Origin: Porphyromonadaceae bacterium
GTDB lineage: Bacteria; Bacteroidota; Bacteroidia; Bacteroidales; Dysgonomonadaceae
NCBI GenBank assembly: GCA_021372865.1
Contig: JAJFTO010000018.1
Location: 1-64,000 of the forward strand
DNA length: 64,000 nucleotides
Direction: 5' to 3'
The translations under genes and the position numbers were made by a program. A model generated the notes under the pieces. The model made no database searches. It was not told where the DNA came from and worked only from the letters and a program-made list of their open reading frames with translations. Shown here piece by piece: positions 1 to 8,298 of the stretch (position 1 is the stretch's first letter; each line of letters begins with the position of its first letter).

Positions 1-2771
1 GATTGGAAGCAGCAAGGTAAGTACAGCATCGGGAGGATTTACGATATTTCAATTCCAGTATGGTGCGATTGGAAGTTCTTCACTTTCGCTTACGTCTATC
101 CTTTCACCCAATTTCAATTCCAGTATGGTGCGATTGGAAGCGGAGAATTTGCAAACCCAGAGACCCAGATGTTCAATTTCAATTCCAGTATGGTGCGATT
201 GGAAGTCCCTGCAGGGAATTTTCAACGATACGGGAGACGCGATTTCAATTCCAGTATGGTGCGATTGGAAGAATTATTACGGATGCCAGGCGGGTACTTA
301 TTCAATCAATTTCAATTCCAGTATGGTGCGATTGGAAGTGTAACGCCGTTTCAGATCCAAACTACTACAGTAATATTTCAATTCCAGTATGGTGCGATTG
401 GAAGACTTACTGTACTTAATATCAAGTCCCAGTCTTTTCATTTCAATTCCAGTATGGTGCGATTGGAAGAAATAAGCAGGAGACAAACGCGTATATAATT
501 GACAAATTTCAATTCCAGTATGGTGCGATTGGAAGCCAGCGTTCTTCAATTTCTTCTTTGTTTTTTTCCGATTTCAATTCCAGTATGGTGCGATTGGAAG
601 ACTATAACCGGACTTACGGAGAATTTGCTAATCCATTTCAATTCCAGTATGGTGCGATTGGAAGATGCATTCGCTTCTTGCTTGTTACTGTAGTATTGTT
701 ATTTCAATTCCAGTATGGTGCGATTGGAAGTGTTGTAGTCCTCGACCACCTCGACCGTCGAACCGTATTTCAATTCCAGTATGGTGCGATTGGAAGATTT
801 ATTCTTCACTCTCGCTATGCCTACATTCTGATATTTCAATTCCAGTATGGTGCGATTGGAAGCGACTGGAGAAGGTTTCCGGTGTGCTCGTCGTTCCTAT
901 TTCAATTCCAGTATGGTGCGATTGGAAGTGTGCTTCTGAACGCAGGATTGTGTGGCGGTTCGGTATTTCAATTCCAGTATGGTGCGATTGGAAGTTCTCA
1001 ACTCGAACTCAATGTTTTGAATCTGGCTTTATTTCAATTCCAGTATGGTGCGATTGGAAGCGGAGAATTTGCAAATCCTGATACTCAGATGTTTAATTTC
1101 AATTCCAGTATGGTGCGATTGGAAGTTGCTGCGCCCTGCATCGCGCTGTTCGCTAATTGATTTCAATTCCAGTATGGTGCGATTGGAAGTTAGCAAAGTA
1201 AGCACGGCAAGCGGAGGATTTACCATATTTCAATTCCAGTATGGTGCGATTGGAAGACTTTGTGATAGTTGTAGTTTATCGTCTCCCATTGCATTTCAAT
1301 TCCAGTATGGTGCGATTGGAAGCAGGAGAACTACAAAATGCAAAATTCTGGATACAGAATTTCAATTCCAGTATGGTGCGATTGGAAGAAATATCGTGTG
1401 CTGGTCGGCTATGGAAATTCCTGCATTTCAATTCCAGTATGGTGCGATTGGAAGCTTTAAAAGGATTCAGCAACTTGCAAGAGTATGGGTATTTCAATTC
1501 CAGTATGGTGCGATTGGAAGATATCGGTCGCCCAAATGGAAAAGGTAGGTTACGGCATTTCAATTCCAGTATGGTGCGATTGGAAGAAAGAGATTGATTT
1601 TTTGAACCGTGTTCTTTTACCAATTTCAATTCCAGTATGGTGCGATTGGAAGTCGGGGTCTCCGGCTGTAACATAGCTCGCCCACTTCATTTCAATTCCA
1701 GTATGGTGCGATTGGAAGTAACACCTTCGATCGTGAACGGAACAATAACGAATTATTTCAATTCCAGTATGGTGCGATTGGAAGCGTTTTTACCGCTGTG
1801 GTATAATGTCCTATTAAAATCATTTCAATTCCAGTATGGTGCGATTGGAAGCTAACTTTCTTACTTAAATCAAACCCCATTATTTCATTTCAATTCCAGT
1901 ATGGTGCGATTGGAAGAATATATAGAGACATTAACGGAATACAGGCTGAGGTATTTCAATTCCAGTATGGTGCGATTGGAAGCTCCCTTTTCCTGTTCCG
2001 CAAATACTGGAGAAACGTATTTCAATTCCAGTATGGTGCGATTGGAAGTTTCAGGGAAAAGATAAACCAATCAGCCGTTACCGAATTTCAATTCCAGTAT
2101 GGTGCGATTGGAAGCATCTTTTCAAACGGACTTCTCAACATAACCACGTCATTTCAATTCCAGTATGGTGCGATTGGAAGAATTACTGTCAATGCCATGC
2201 CATATCTTGCTTACTTATTTCAATTCCAGTATGGTGCGATTGGAAGTCTGGGGCAGTGGCAGCAATGCCCTGCCCTTTTTTTAATTTCAATTCCAGTATG
2301 GTGCGATTGGAAGTGGGAATAGGCTACCATCTTGCTGTCCTTATAAAGTAATTTCAATTCCAGTATGGTGCGATTGGAAGGTCAGGCCCGCACCGGTGAA
2401 CGTGGAGAAAGCTGATTTCAATTCCAGTATGGTGCGATTGGAAGCGGGGAACGCAATAGCGCCCCATCTTTTGAAACGAATTTCAATTCCAGTATGGTGC
2501 GATTGGAAGCAGGAGGCGCTGATGCAGGCGACCAAAGCCTTGATATTTCAATTCCAGTATGGTGCGATTGGAAGCACTCCGGAAACAACGTTGTATATGT
2601 AGTATCCAGTATTTCAATTCCAGTATGGTGCGATTGGAAGCTGCAACTGGCCCAGGGGTTCGGGCATCAACCCGATTTCAATTCCAGTATGGTGCGATTG
2701 GAAGCAATTCGCCTTCCATGCTTCAACAGCTTCCTTCTTCCATTTCAATTCCAGTATGGTGCGATTGGAAG
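1..2771 (-). CRISPR. Type I-B CRISPR array, left end outside the window
   Basis: A 30-bp repeat (plus strand begins ATTTCAATTCCAG and ends GCGATTGGAAG) occurs 42 times in full by my count, the first at 46-75 and the last at 2742-2771. A 9-base tail of another copy lies at 1-9. Spacers are 34-37 bp, 42 in all, and I saw no repeat variants. Read on the minus strand the repeat ends in ATTGAAAT, the 8-nt 5' handle form typical of type I-B crRNAs. The cas2 gene and a leader-like AT-rich stretch lie at the right end, so transcription should run right to left and the newest spacers should be near 2741. No degenerate terminal repeat is seen on the right, as expected for a leader end; the old end is outside the window. 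Several spacers are homologous to each other (see findings). Confidence 0.99.
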
Positions 2772-2998
2772 TCGTTAAACAGCCAGTAGAATAACTTTAA
2801 TTTACAATATGTTATCCACCCCAAAGATAACATTAATACCTGAAAAAATCGTCGTTTATACAAAATGACTTTTTGACGGGGGAACGACGATTGTTAATAT
2901 AATATTCATAATCAATATATCAAAGAGCGATATAGTTATCGGTTTGTATGATTTATCTCTTTATACCATCTCGATTTATTATCATCGACGAAAAATTT
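2772..2998 (-). promoter_or_regulatory. CRISPR leader between array and cas2
   Basis: AT-rich, non-coding 227 bp between the last repeat and the cas2 stop codon, in the position of a leader. It holds a perfect 10-bp inverted repeat (AATCGTCGTT at 2847-2856, AACGACGATT at 2883-2892, 26-nt loop). On the minus strand there is a Bacteroidota-type -7 element TATCTTTG at 2829-2822, about 50 bp before the first repeat. No properly spaced -33 TTTG is visible, so the promoter call is tentative; the leader call rests on position and composition. Confidence 0.75.
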
Positions 2999-3262
2999 TT
3001 ATAGAAAATTGTCCAGGTTCTGTCTTTCTTTACCCACAATTTCTTTTTCGAGCCATTTCTCCTGGCGGGTTTTAAAAATTATCAAACTGTCGGTTTCTTC
3101 GTCCATGATGTCTGTCGCCTTATTTTTTAATTCCAAAAGCCGGACTTCTGATATTTCTCCCTCAAAGACTGAATTTTGTATCCAATTCAGGTATCGCCTG
3201 CATAGCTTCAACATTTTGGCCACCCTTTTCTGACCCACATCATAAACTGCTATAACATACAT
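2999..3262 (-). CDS. cas2: CRISPR-associated endoribonuclease/integration factor Cas2
   Basis: An 87-residue protein beginning MYVIAVYDVG, the classic Cas2 first beta strand with the conserved Asp after VY, followed by RVAKMLKLCRRYLNWIQNSVFEGE, the usual helix and 'QNSVFEG' segment. Cas2 dimers hold two Cas1 dimers together in the complex that inserts new spacers at the leader end of the array. A GTG start three codons upstream (3271) is possible. The ATG at 3262 is preferred because it overlaps the cas1 stop as TAATG, a translational-coupling arrangement, and because the family normally starts at this MYV. It is the last gene of the operon and faces the leader. Confidence 0.95.
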   Translation of the reverse strand: MYVIAVYDVGQKRVAKMLKLCRRYLNWIQNSVFEGEISEVRLLELKNKATDIMDEETDSLIIFKTRQEKWLEKEIVGKERQNLDNFL

Positions 3263-4266
3263 TACCACCACATTTTAAAAGGTACGTATTCTTCTATTCC
3301 CAACAAATGTTTTTGCAGTTTATAACATTCCAGCTTTATAAGATGCTTATAACTTACTGATCGGGAGAGTGAACGGTGTTTGATGGTTTCATTCAACCTA
3401 TCTTCGAAAGCTTGGACAAATATCTTACGTCCGGCTTCTTTTAAAACAATACTGTTGAGCTTTACTTCAAAATGATGTGGCTGAATCATTCTTTTATTCA
3501 ATACTTTGAACAGTACACGGTCAACAAGAAGAGGCTTAAATATTTCAGCCACGTCCAAAGATAATGAGAATCGTCGTTCGCCGGGTTCATGGAGAAAACT
3601 AACAGCAGGATGAAGTTGCGTTTGATGTATCGCTTTTAAACACTGGCTATAACACATCATATTCCCAAAAGAAACCAACGCGTTCACCTCATTTTTGGGT
3701 GGACGGTAACTGCGTCCACTCATACTGAAATCATTAATGATAAGTTCAAACGCTTCATAATAATTTTTCCGGATGTTACCTTCGATACCCATCAGTTCAT
3801 CAATTGACGTCGTCGATCCAATTTTTTGGATTAGAGATTCCATGCATCCTATTATCGGTTCGAGATCTTTCCCTCTGTTATTATAGTAGCTGAGATTCTT
3901 CAACATATTATATCCGGCACCGTCGAGCATGCGTTGTGCCAACACCATTCGTTTGGGTCTGTTTTGTTGCATCTTCACCTGGGAAATCAACATTTTTCCT
4001 GAGATCAATGATTCACGCGGCATAAAAGAACCGGTATAATTTTCATAATAATCGAAAAAATGGACAGGTATCTGCTGTTGACCCAAGAAATTATATAGAG
4101 CTGAGTTCGCATCCAGATTCCCAAAACAATACAGATCACCTACATTTTCTACCGGAAGATACCTTGGATCTTGTTCATTCCCCTCCTCATCGTAAGGAGT
4201 GAATTTAAGGGTATTATCTCTGCGTTGCAATCTTCCAGGGTTAAAAAGATAATACGTTTTTTTCAT
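3262..4266 (-). CDS. cas1: CRISPR-associated integrase Cas1 (type I-B)
   Basis: A 334-residue Cas1 starting MKKTYYLFNPGRLQRRDNTL, the I-B style N-terminus. Family motifs are visible: an IEGNIRKNYYEAF segment carrying the conserved metal-binding Glu, then FLHEPGERRFSLSLDVAEIFKPLLVDRV carrying the His and Asp of the active site. It catalyses integration of prespacers with Cas2. The start at 4266 overlaps the cas4 stop as ATGA. A longer reading begins at 4290 with MLEWGGGK, but that extension lies inside cas4 and does not look like Cas1. Coupled to cas4 and cas2 in one operon. Confidence 0.96.
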   Translation of the reverse strand: MKKTYYLFNPGRLQRRDNTLKFTPYDEEGNEQDPRYLPVENVGDLYCFGNLDANSALYNFLGQQQIPVHFFDYYENYTGSFMPRESLISGKMLISQVKMQQNRPKRMVLAQRMLDGAGYNMLKNLSYYNNRGKDLEPIIGCMESLIQKIGSTTSIDELMGIEGNIRKNYYEAFELIINDFSMSGRSYRPPKNEVNALVSFGNMMCYSQCLKAIHQTQLHPAVSFLHEPGERRFSLSLDVAEIFKPLLVDRVLFKVLNKRMIQPHHFEVKLNSIVLKEAGRKIFVQAFEDRLNETIKHRSLSRSVSYKHLIKLECYKLQKHLLGIEEYVPFKMWW

Positions 4267-4775
4267 TTTTCCTCCTCCCCACTCCAGCAAAAATCAAAAT
4301 AACTACAGTTTTTGCATCTTGATTTGGGCAAACGCTGTGGGCATTCTTCAGACCGGATAATTGATTCAATTTTTATTACCATGTCAGCGATAACTAACCT
4401 GTCAGGTGAGGTAAGAAGAACCTCATCGGTTTTGTGTAACCGCGGATATTCGAGCATTCCGGTTACTCCCGCCACACCATTCTGTTCCAACACATAGAGA
4501 TAGTATTTTACCTGCCATTCATGAGCTTCCTCATGTTTGTCCGTTTTTTTAATTTCGTGAACCACTCTGTTTTTCGGGTCGTAATAATCGATTTTGATCC
4601 CATCAATTTCAATCTCCTGATATTTTTCACTACGACGCTGATATGAAGTTTCATGCAATAATTTGCCCTCGTAAACTAAATCAGAAGTTGATTCCATAGT
4701 GATCCCGTTCGCAAACAACCATAGCTGACGATGACAATTTAAATAGTAATTAATATGGGTTCCTGTGACTTGCAT
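4263..4775 (-). CDS. cas4: CRISPR-associated exonuclease Cas4
   Basis: A 170-residue RecB-family nuclease that trims prespacers and selects PAM-containing ends for Cas1-Cas2. An N-terminal Cys (NCHRQLWLF, about residue 14) together with the C-terminal CKNCSYFDFC cluster supplies the ligands of the 4Fe-4S cluster. The RecB motifs are seen as YEGKLLHE, the IDYYDPKNRVVHEIKK strand (catalytic Asp and EIKK Lys) and the QVKYYLYVL helix. It starts 3 bp after the cas3 stop and overlaps cas1 by four bases. Its presence predicts that spacer boundaries near the PAM are precise, which agrees with the shared right-hand ends of the homologous spacers in the array. Confidence 0.95.
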   Translation of the reverse strand: MQVTGTHINYYLNCHRQLWLFANGITMESTSDLVYEGKLLHETSYQRRSEKYQEIEIDGIKIDYYDPKNRVVHEIKKTDKHEEAHEWQVKYYLYVLEQNGVAGVTGMLEYPRLHKTDEVLLTSPDRLVIADMVIKIESIIRSEECPQRLPKSRCKNCSYFDFCWSGEEEK

Positions 4776-4778
4776 CTG

Positions 4779-7478
4779 CTAAAGAATAATTGCTTGTTCT
4801 CTGGATTCCATCAATCCGAAATAATAATCATAAATACGATCTAGTTCCCAATGACTGAGGTAATATATCCCCATACGTACTTCACCATGAATATTTTCTA
4901 TTAATTTTTCCATACTTTTGGAATGCATCATTAGAGAAAATATAAACTGACTCATTATTCCCTGAAGTTTTTTCAAATCAGTTTTAATTGCAAAATTCTC
5001 TTTTTTCTGATGGATTAATTGTTCGTATAATTTAAACACATCTTCCCCATGTATTTCCTTATCATCTGGTCTAGCAATGCCATAGTACACTAAAAAAAGA
5101 ACTTCTTTCTCAGAAAAATTTCTTTCAGTATTGTTTGTTCCGGGTACATAAACAGGAAGAGAAAGTGGCACAAAAACCGAAGTAGTTTGTTGATTGATGA
5201 TTTGAAAATTCTGATTCACTTCAGGGAAGTCAAGCATTTTAAGATAATTCTGAAAATCAGAAAAACCTTGTTGATACTTGCGATCATTTTGCCGGTCGAT
5301 TCTTTCCATGACCCGGTCGTACATCAAATCAAAATTTTTCGATTTTAAAATTTCCTGTTCCATGCCTGACAACTCACCGCGCATTAACTGAAATCGATTA
5401 TCTCCTTTGTATAATACTTCAGCACTATCACAGTTAAACAAGTGTAATTTACAATTCTGTTTTTTTACGTTCCTGTTAATACGTCCGGCCAATTGCTCAT
5501 CGCTGTCGATTAACGATTGATCCTTGAACCCTAAATCCATATCAATATCCACACCGGCTTCAACTACCTGTGTGGTGATTAATAACACTTTATTACTTCT
5601 GTTGCTTTCGTCTTTCAAATAGTGGATAATTTCTTTTCTACGTGACTCCAGAATGGTCCCGGACAACACAAACAACTCATCAAAAAATCCACCTGCTACG
5701 TCTTTTACTACAGAATAAAAATCGGTTGCCGTCTGCTTATAAATAAATTCGATAATAGTAAATACACTATCCTGATGTTTGCTGTTGTTTTCAGTATATT
5801 CTCTAGATTTTTCAACCACAACACCAGCCAGTCGTCGCAAGTAACCGATTTTTTCTTCCTTTTCAGGAGTGGGCCAATGCAACAACGAAAAATCGAACGA
5901 AACTCGATCGCAAAAATTTGGGTTCTGAAAGAACTGTTCTTTGTGATTCGTCAGGTAGCAAATATCGGTCGCCACATTTGAGAGTTTATCCAACTTAGGT
6001 AGTGTGGCCGACATCAGGATGAAACGAATGTTAAAATACCGGGCGTAATTCTGAATAAAATAAATGAGCTTATCCCAAATCTTGGGTGGATACGACTGTA
6101 GTTCGTCCACAATAACAATTGAGTTGGCTAAACGGTGTAGCAAATAGTTGGCTTCTTTACTGTTAGTTTTTAAAATATCGAAAAACCGAACATGGGACAT
6201 CAAGGCCACCGGATAATTCAGAAACAAGTAATCAATATAGTTTTTCTTTTCCTCTCCATACTGGTCATCTTTTTCTTTAAAACCTTCTTTAGAGTGAAGT
6301 TGGATGATTTCGTCTTCTTCTAGCCCCATGGTTTCTTTTACTGCTTTATAGGTCTGAGTAATAAGCGTGGTAAAAGGAAAAACGTAATATAAATTACTGA
6401 TTCCGGCATCAGCAATCAAAAGCTCTGCTGCAGCCAACATCGACAAATTGGTTTTACCACCTCCCGTTGGAGCTTCAATATAGAAAACATAACGGTCCTT
6501 GTTCTTGCGTATATTCTGAATTACTTCGACCGACAATTCCTGCCTTAGTCGATTCAGGTTTTCATTACTTGCCTGGGTAGGATAAATAAATTCAAACCCA
6601 TCCATATTTTCGAATACATTTTTATTGTAAGGTTTCGTCGATCGCACATTTCGGATGATACGTTGCCGTAACTCATCGTTGATTTGCCCGAAATCACTCA
6701 AAGCTGTTTCCCAACGATTCATGTAGTGCGTGGTTGCCAGGTAATCGGAAGCTGTCAGCAACGAATAATGCAACTTTAAAAGCGAAAAGACGGGAAAGCC
6801 TTCTTTTAAACTATTTCTAAGAGTATTCTTAACAATGCCACTAATATCGTGCAACTCTCTTAGTTGAAGCCCCGGTATTTTTGTTACAGTTGTTAATTCC
6901 AGTAATTTATCTACATCGTCTAAATACTGACGGATATCTTCATCCGAAAAGTCAAATTTGTATTGTAAATAAGATGGGACATCATCTAAAAATGAAGCAT
7001 GATGTTTGGCTATTTGAAATCCAAAAAGAAACAATAAAACCATATAATGCTCAAATTCATCAGTATCTTGAATAGCATTTGCATCTTTTAGTTTATACTG
7101 GATAAATAAAACAAATCCGGGAAACGAATGGTCTGAATTATATTTTAGAACTTTCTTCCTGAATTGGTCATTCCTCATTTTAACAACCTGAAAATTCGGA
7201 TTAATCTTTCCAAAATCGTGAAAATAAATAGATTCCAAAAATAAATTGTATAATTGTTTAAAGGTTTCTTCAGACCAATTCAGCTTAAAAGAATCTGAAA
7301 GCAGTTTTTTGATAATTACTTCCAATCCAAAAGCTTTAATCAACTTTTGGGTATAGCTAAATGCAAGATCACTATGTTTTTCCAGTGTCTCGCTTTGGAG
7401 GGCTGGCTCGTTATACGGTGGTATATGTGCCCAATACTTTTCCGCTTGTTTTACCTGGTCGCTTATGGTCTCCATCAT
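4779..7478 (-). CDS. cas3: CRISPR-associated helicase-nuclease Cas3 (HD fused to helicase)
   Basis: An 899-residue Cas3. The N-terminal HD nuclease half shows KHSDLA (His35), YFHDFGK (His87-Asp88), AKHHASFLDD (about 159) and the late TASDYLA Asp. The superfamily 2 helicase half shows Walker A APTGGGKT (about 336-343), DELQ in place of DEAH/DExx (458-461), SATLP (about 490), and motif VI QVVEAGVDID...LAGRINR. It is recruited to Cascade R-loops and degrades target DNA. The start could be either of two adjacent ATGs (7478 or 7475). It is separated from cas5 by 49 bp holding a perfect palindrome, the only sizeable gap in the operon, so its expression may be set separately from the Cascade genes. 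Confidence 0.97.
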   Translation of the reverse strand: MMETISDQVKQAEKYWAHIPPYNEPALQSETLEKHSDLAFSYTQKLIKAFGLEVIIKKLLSDSFKLNWSEETFKQLYNLFLESIYFHDFGKINPNFQVVKMRNDQFRKKVLKYNSDHSFPGFVLFIQYKLKDANAIQDTDEFEHYMVLLFLFGFQIAKHHASFLDDVPSYLQYKFDFSDEDIRQYLDDVDKLLELTTVTKIPGLQLRELHDISGIVKNTLRNSLKEGFPVFSLLKLHYSLLTASDYLATTHYMNRWETALSDFGQINDELRQRIIRNVRSTKPYNKNVFENMDGFEFIYPTQASNENLNRLRQELSVEVIQNIRKNKDRYVFYIEAPTGGGKTNLSMLAAAELLIADAGISNLYYVFPFTTLITQTYKAVKETMGLEEDEIIQLHSKEGFKEKDDQYGEEKKNYIDYLFLNYPVALMSHVRFFDILKTNSKEANYLLHRLANSIVIVDELQSYPPKIWDKLIYFIQNYARYFNIRFILMSATLPKLDKLSNVATDICYLTNHKEQFFQNPNFCDRVSFDFSLLHWPTPEKEEKIGYLRRLAGVVVEKSREYTENNSKHQDSVFTIIEFIYKQTATDFYSVVKDVAGGFFDELFVLSGTILESRRKEIIHYLKDESNRSNKVLLITTQVVEAGVDIDMDLGFKDQSLIDSDEQLAGRINRNVKKQNCKLHLFNCDSAEVLYKGDNRFQLMRGELSGMEQEILKSKNFDLMYDRVMERIDRQNDRKYQQGFSDFQNYLKMLDFPEVNQNFQIINQQTTSVFVPLSLPVYVPGTNNTERNFSEKEVLFLVYYGIARPDDKEIHGEDVFKLYEQLIHQKKENFAIKTDLKKLQGIMSQFIFSLMMHSKSMEKLIENIHGEVRMGIYYLSHWELDRIYDYYFGLMESREQAIIL

Positions 7479-7490
7479 CGCATTATCATT

Positions 7491-7523
7491 AATCCTGACA
7501 GGTTTTAAAAACCTGTCAGGATT
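7491..7523. repeat. Perfect 33-bp palindrome between cas5 and cas3
   Basis: The half-site AATCCTGACAGGTTTT (7491-7506) is mirrored exactly at 7508-7523 around a single central base, giving a 16-bp perfect stem. It lies in the only sizeable gap of the cas operon, immediately after cas5 and 13 bp before the cas3 start. It could act as a terminator or attenuator hairpin that lowers cas3 relative to Cascade, as a processing site, or it may be a dispersed intergenic palindrome. I did not find a second full copy in the window. Confidence 0.9.
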
Positions 7524-7527
7524 GGAG

Positions 7528-8298
7528 TTAATTCAACTGAACGATCAGATTATCAACTTTGTAAAGATTCGGAAGAAATGAATCTTTACTTAATCGCCAA
7601 TCGGTATAGGCAAAGTCGGCATAATCGTATTGATACAATTCCGAATTGTAACCAATCGGAAGTTTTTCGAAGTACATAAAACTTCCATTCAGAAAAGAAA
7701 GGTTATTACGAAACGTTGCCTGATGCTCAACAACCTGATTGACCAGGGGATCTTCTTTTATAAAAACAGTTTCAATTTGAAATTCTTCGGCACCTTTAAA
7801 CTCCTGGAAGCTGTATTCTTTCACATCCTCCTTATACCACCAAGCCGAATAATCGTTTTTCCCGAGGTAAGGAATAAAGCTTGCTTCTTGCTGCCAAATT
7901 CGGTTATAAAGCGTCTGTTCATCTTCCTTTTCCAAGTTGAGCAAAAGAAAAATGCGGAATGCCGGGTGAATCAATGTTTGCTCCGAAACAATGAGGTTGC
8001 CATCGGCATTGGCAAAACCAATCGTATTGGCATAAGTGGTTACGTTTTTGGTAAAATTTCCTTGTTCGCAACCTTTACCAATGGGTTTGATACCTACCGG
8101 AATATTTTTTAATTTCTTATAGTATTCCGGAAATTCATTGTTTTTCGTGAATCCTTTCTGTCCTACAATAGCTCCTAAAATTCCCAGTAAGCAGGGTTTA
8201 TGGAGCATGTTGTAAGTAAGATAAATCTTTTCATTAATGTCCGGCTTTTTCAGAAACCCCATATCGGCATATAAATCGAATGAGATAACTGTTTTCAT
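7528..8298 (-). CDS. cas5: Type I-B Cascade subunit Cas5
   Basis: A 256-residue RAMP protein beginning MKTVISFDLYADMGFLKKPDINEKIYLTYNM, followed by HKPCLLGILGAIVGQKGF. The N-terminal RAMP strand and the 'P-x-x-x-GILGAI-G' helix are the hallmark of Cas5 of the I-B (Cas5h/Cas5b) group. Cas5 caps the 5' handle of the crRNA in Cascade. The start overlaps the cas7 stop as ATGA, showing tight coupling. The C-terminus is less conserved and gives no further motif I can read. Confidence 0.92.
   Translation of the reverse strand: MKTVISFDLYADMGFLKKPDINEKIYLTYNMLHKPCLLGILGAIVGQKGFTKNNEFPEYYKKLKNIPVGIKPIGKGCEQGNFTKNVTTYANTIGFANADGNLIVSEQTLIHPAFRIFLLLNLEKEDEQTLYNRIWQQEASFIPYLGKNDYSAWWYKEDVKEYSFQEFKGAEEFQIETVFIKEDPLVNQVVEHQATFRNNLSFLNGSFMYFEKLPIGYNSELYQYDYADFAYTDWRLSKDSFLPNLYKVDNLIVQLN

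Noticed and set aside
76..832. Spacers 76-110 and 797-832 share TTCTTCACT[T/C]TCGCT
   Set aside because: The similarity stops after 15 bases, needs a gap to continue, and the changes do not follow a codon pattern, so homology is uncertain.
60..2789. Many open reading frames through the first 2.8 kb, all with FQFQYGAIG, ISIPVWCDW or FNSSMVRLE repeats
   Set aside because: These are translations of the CRISPR repeat in three frames. The repeat lacks stop codons, so frames stay open by chance.
3263..3271. GTG start for cas2 giving an MVV extension
   Set aside because: The ATG at 3262 overlaps the cas1 stop as TAATG and matches the family's MYVI start.
4399..4413. AACCTGTCAGGT inside cas4, similar to the cas5-cas3 palindrome arm
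   Set aside because: It is a single short match within coding sequence, without the second arm.
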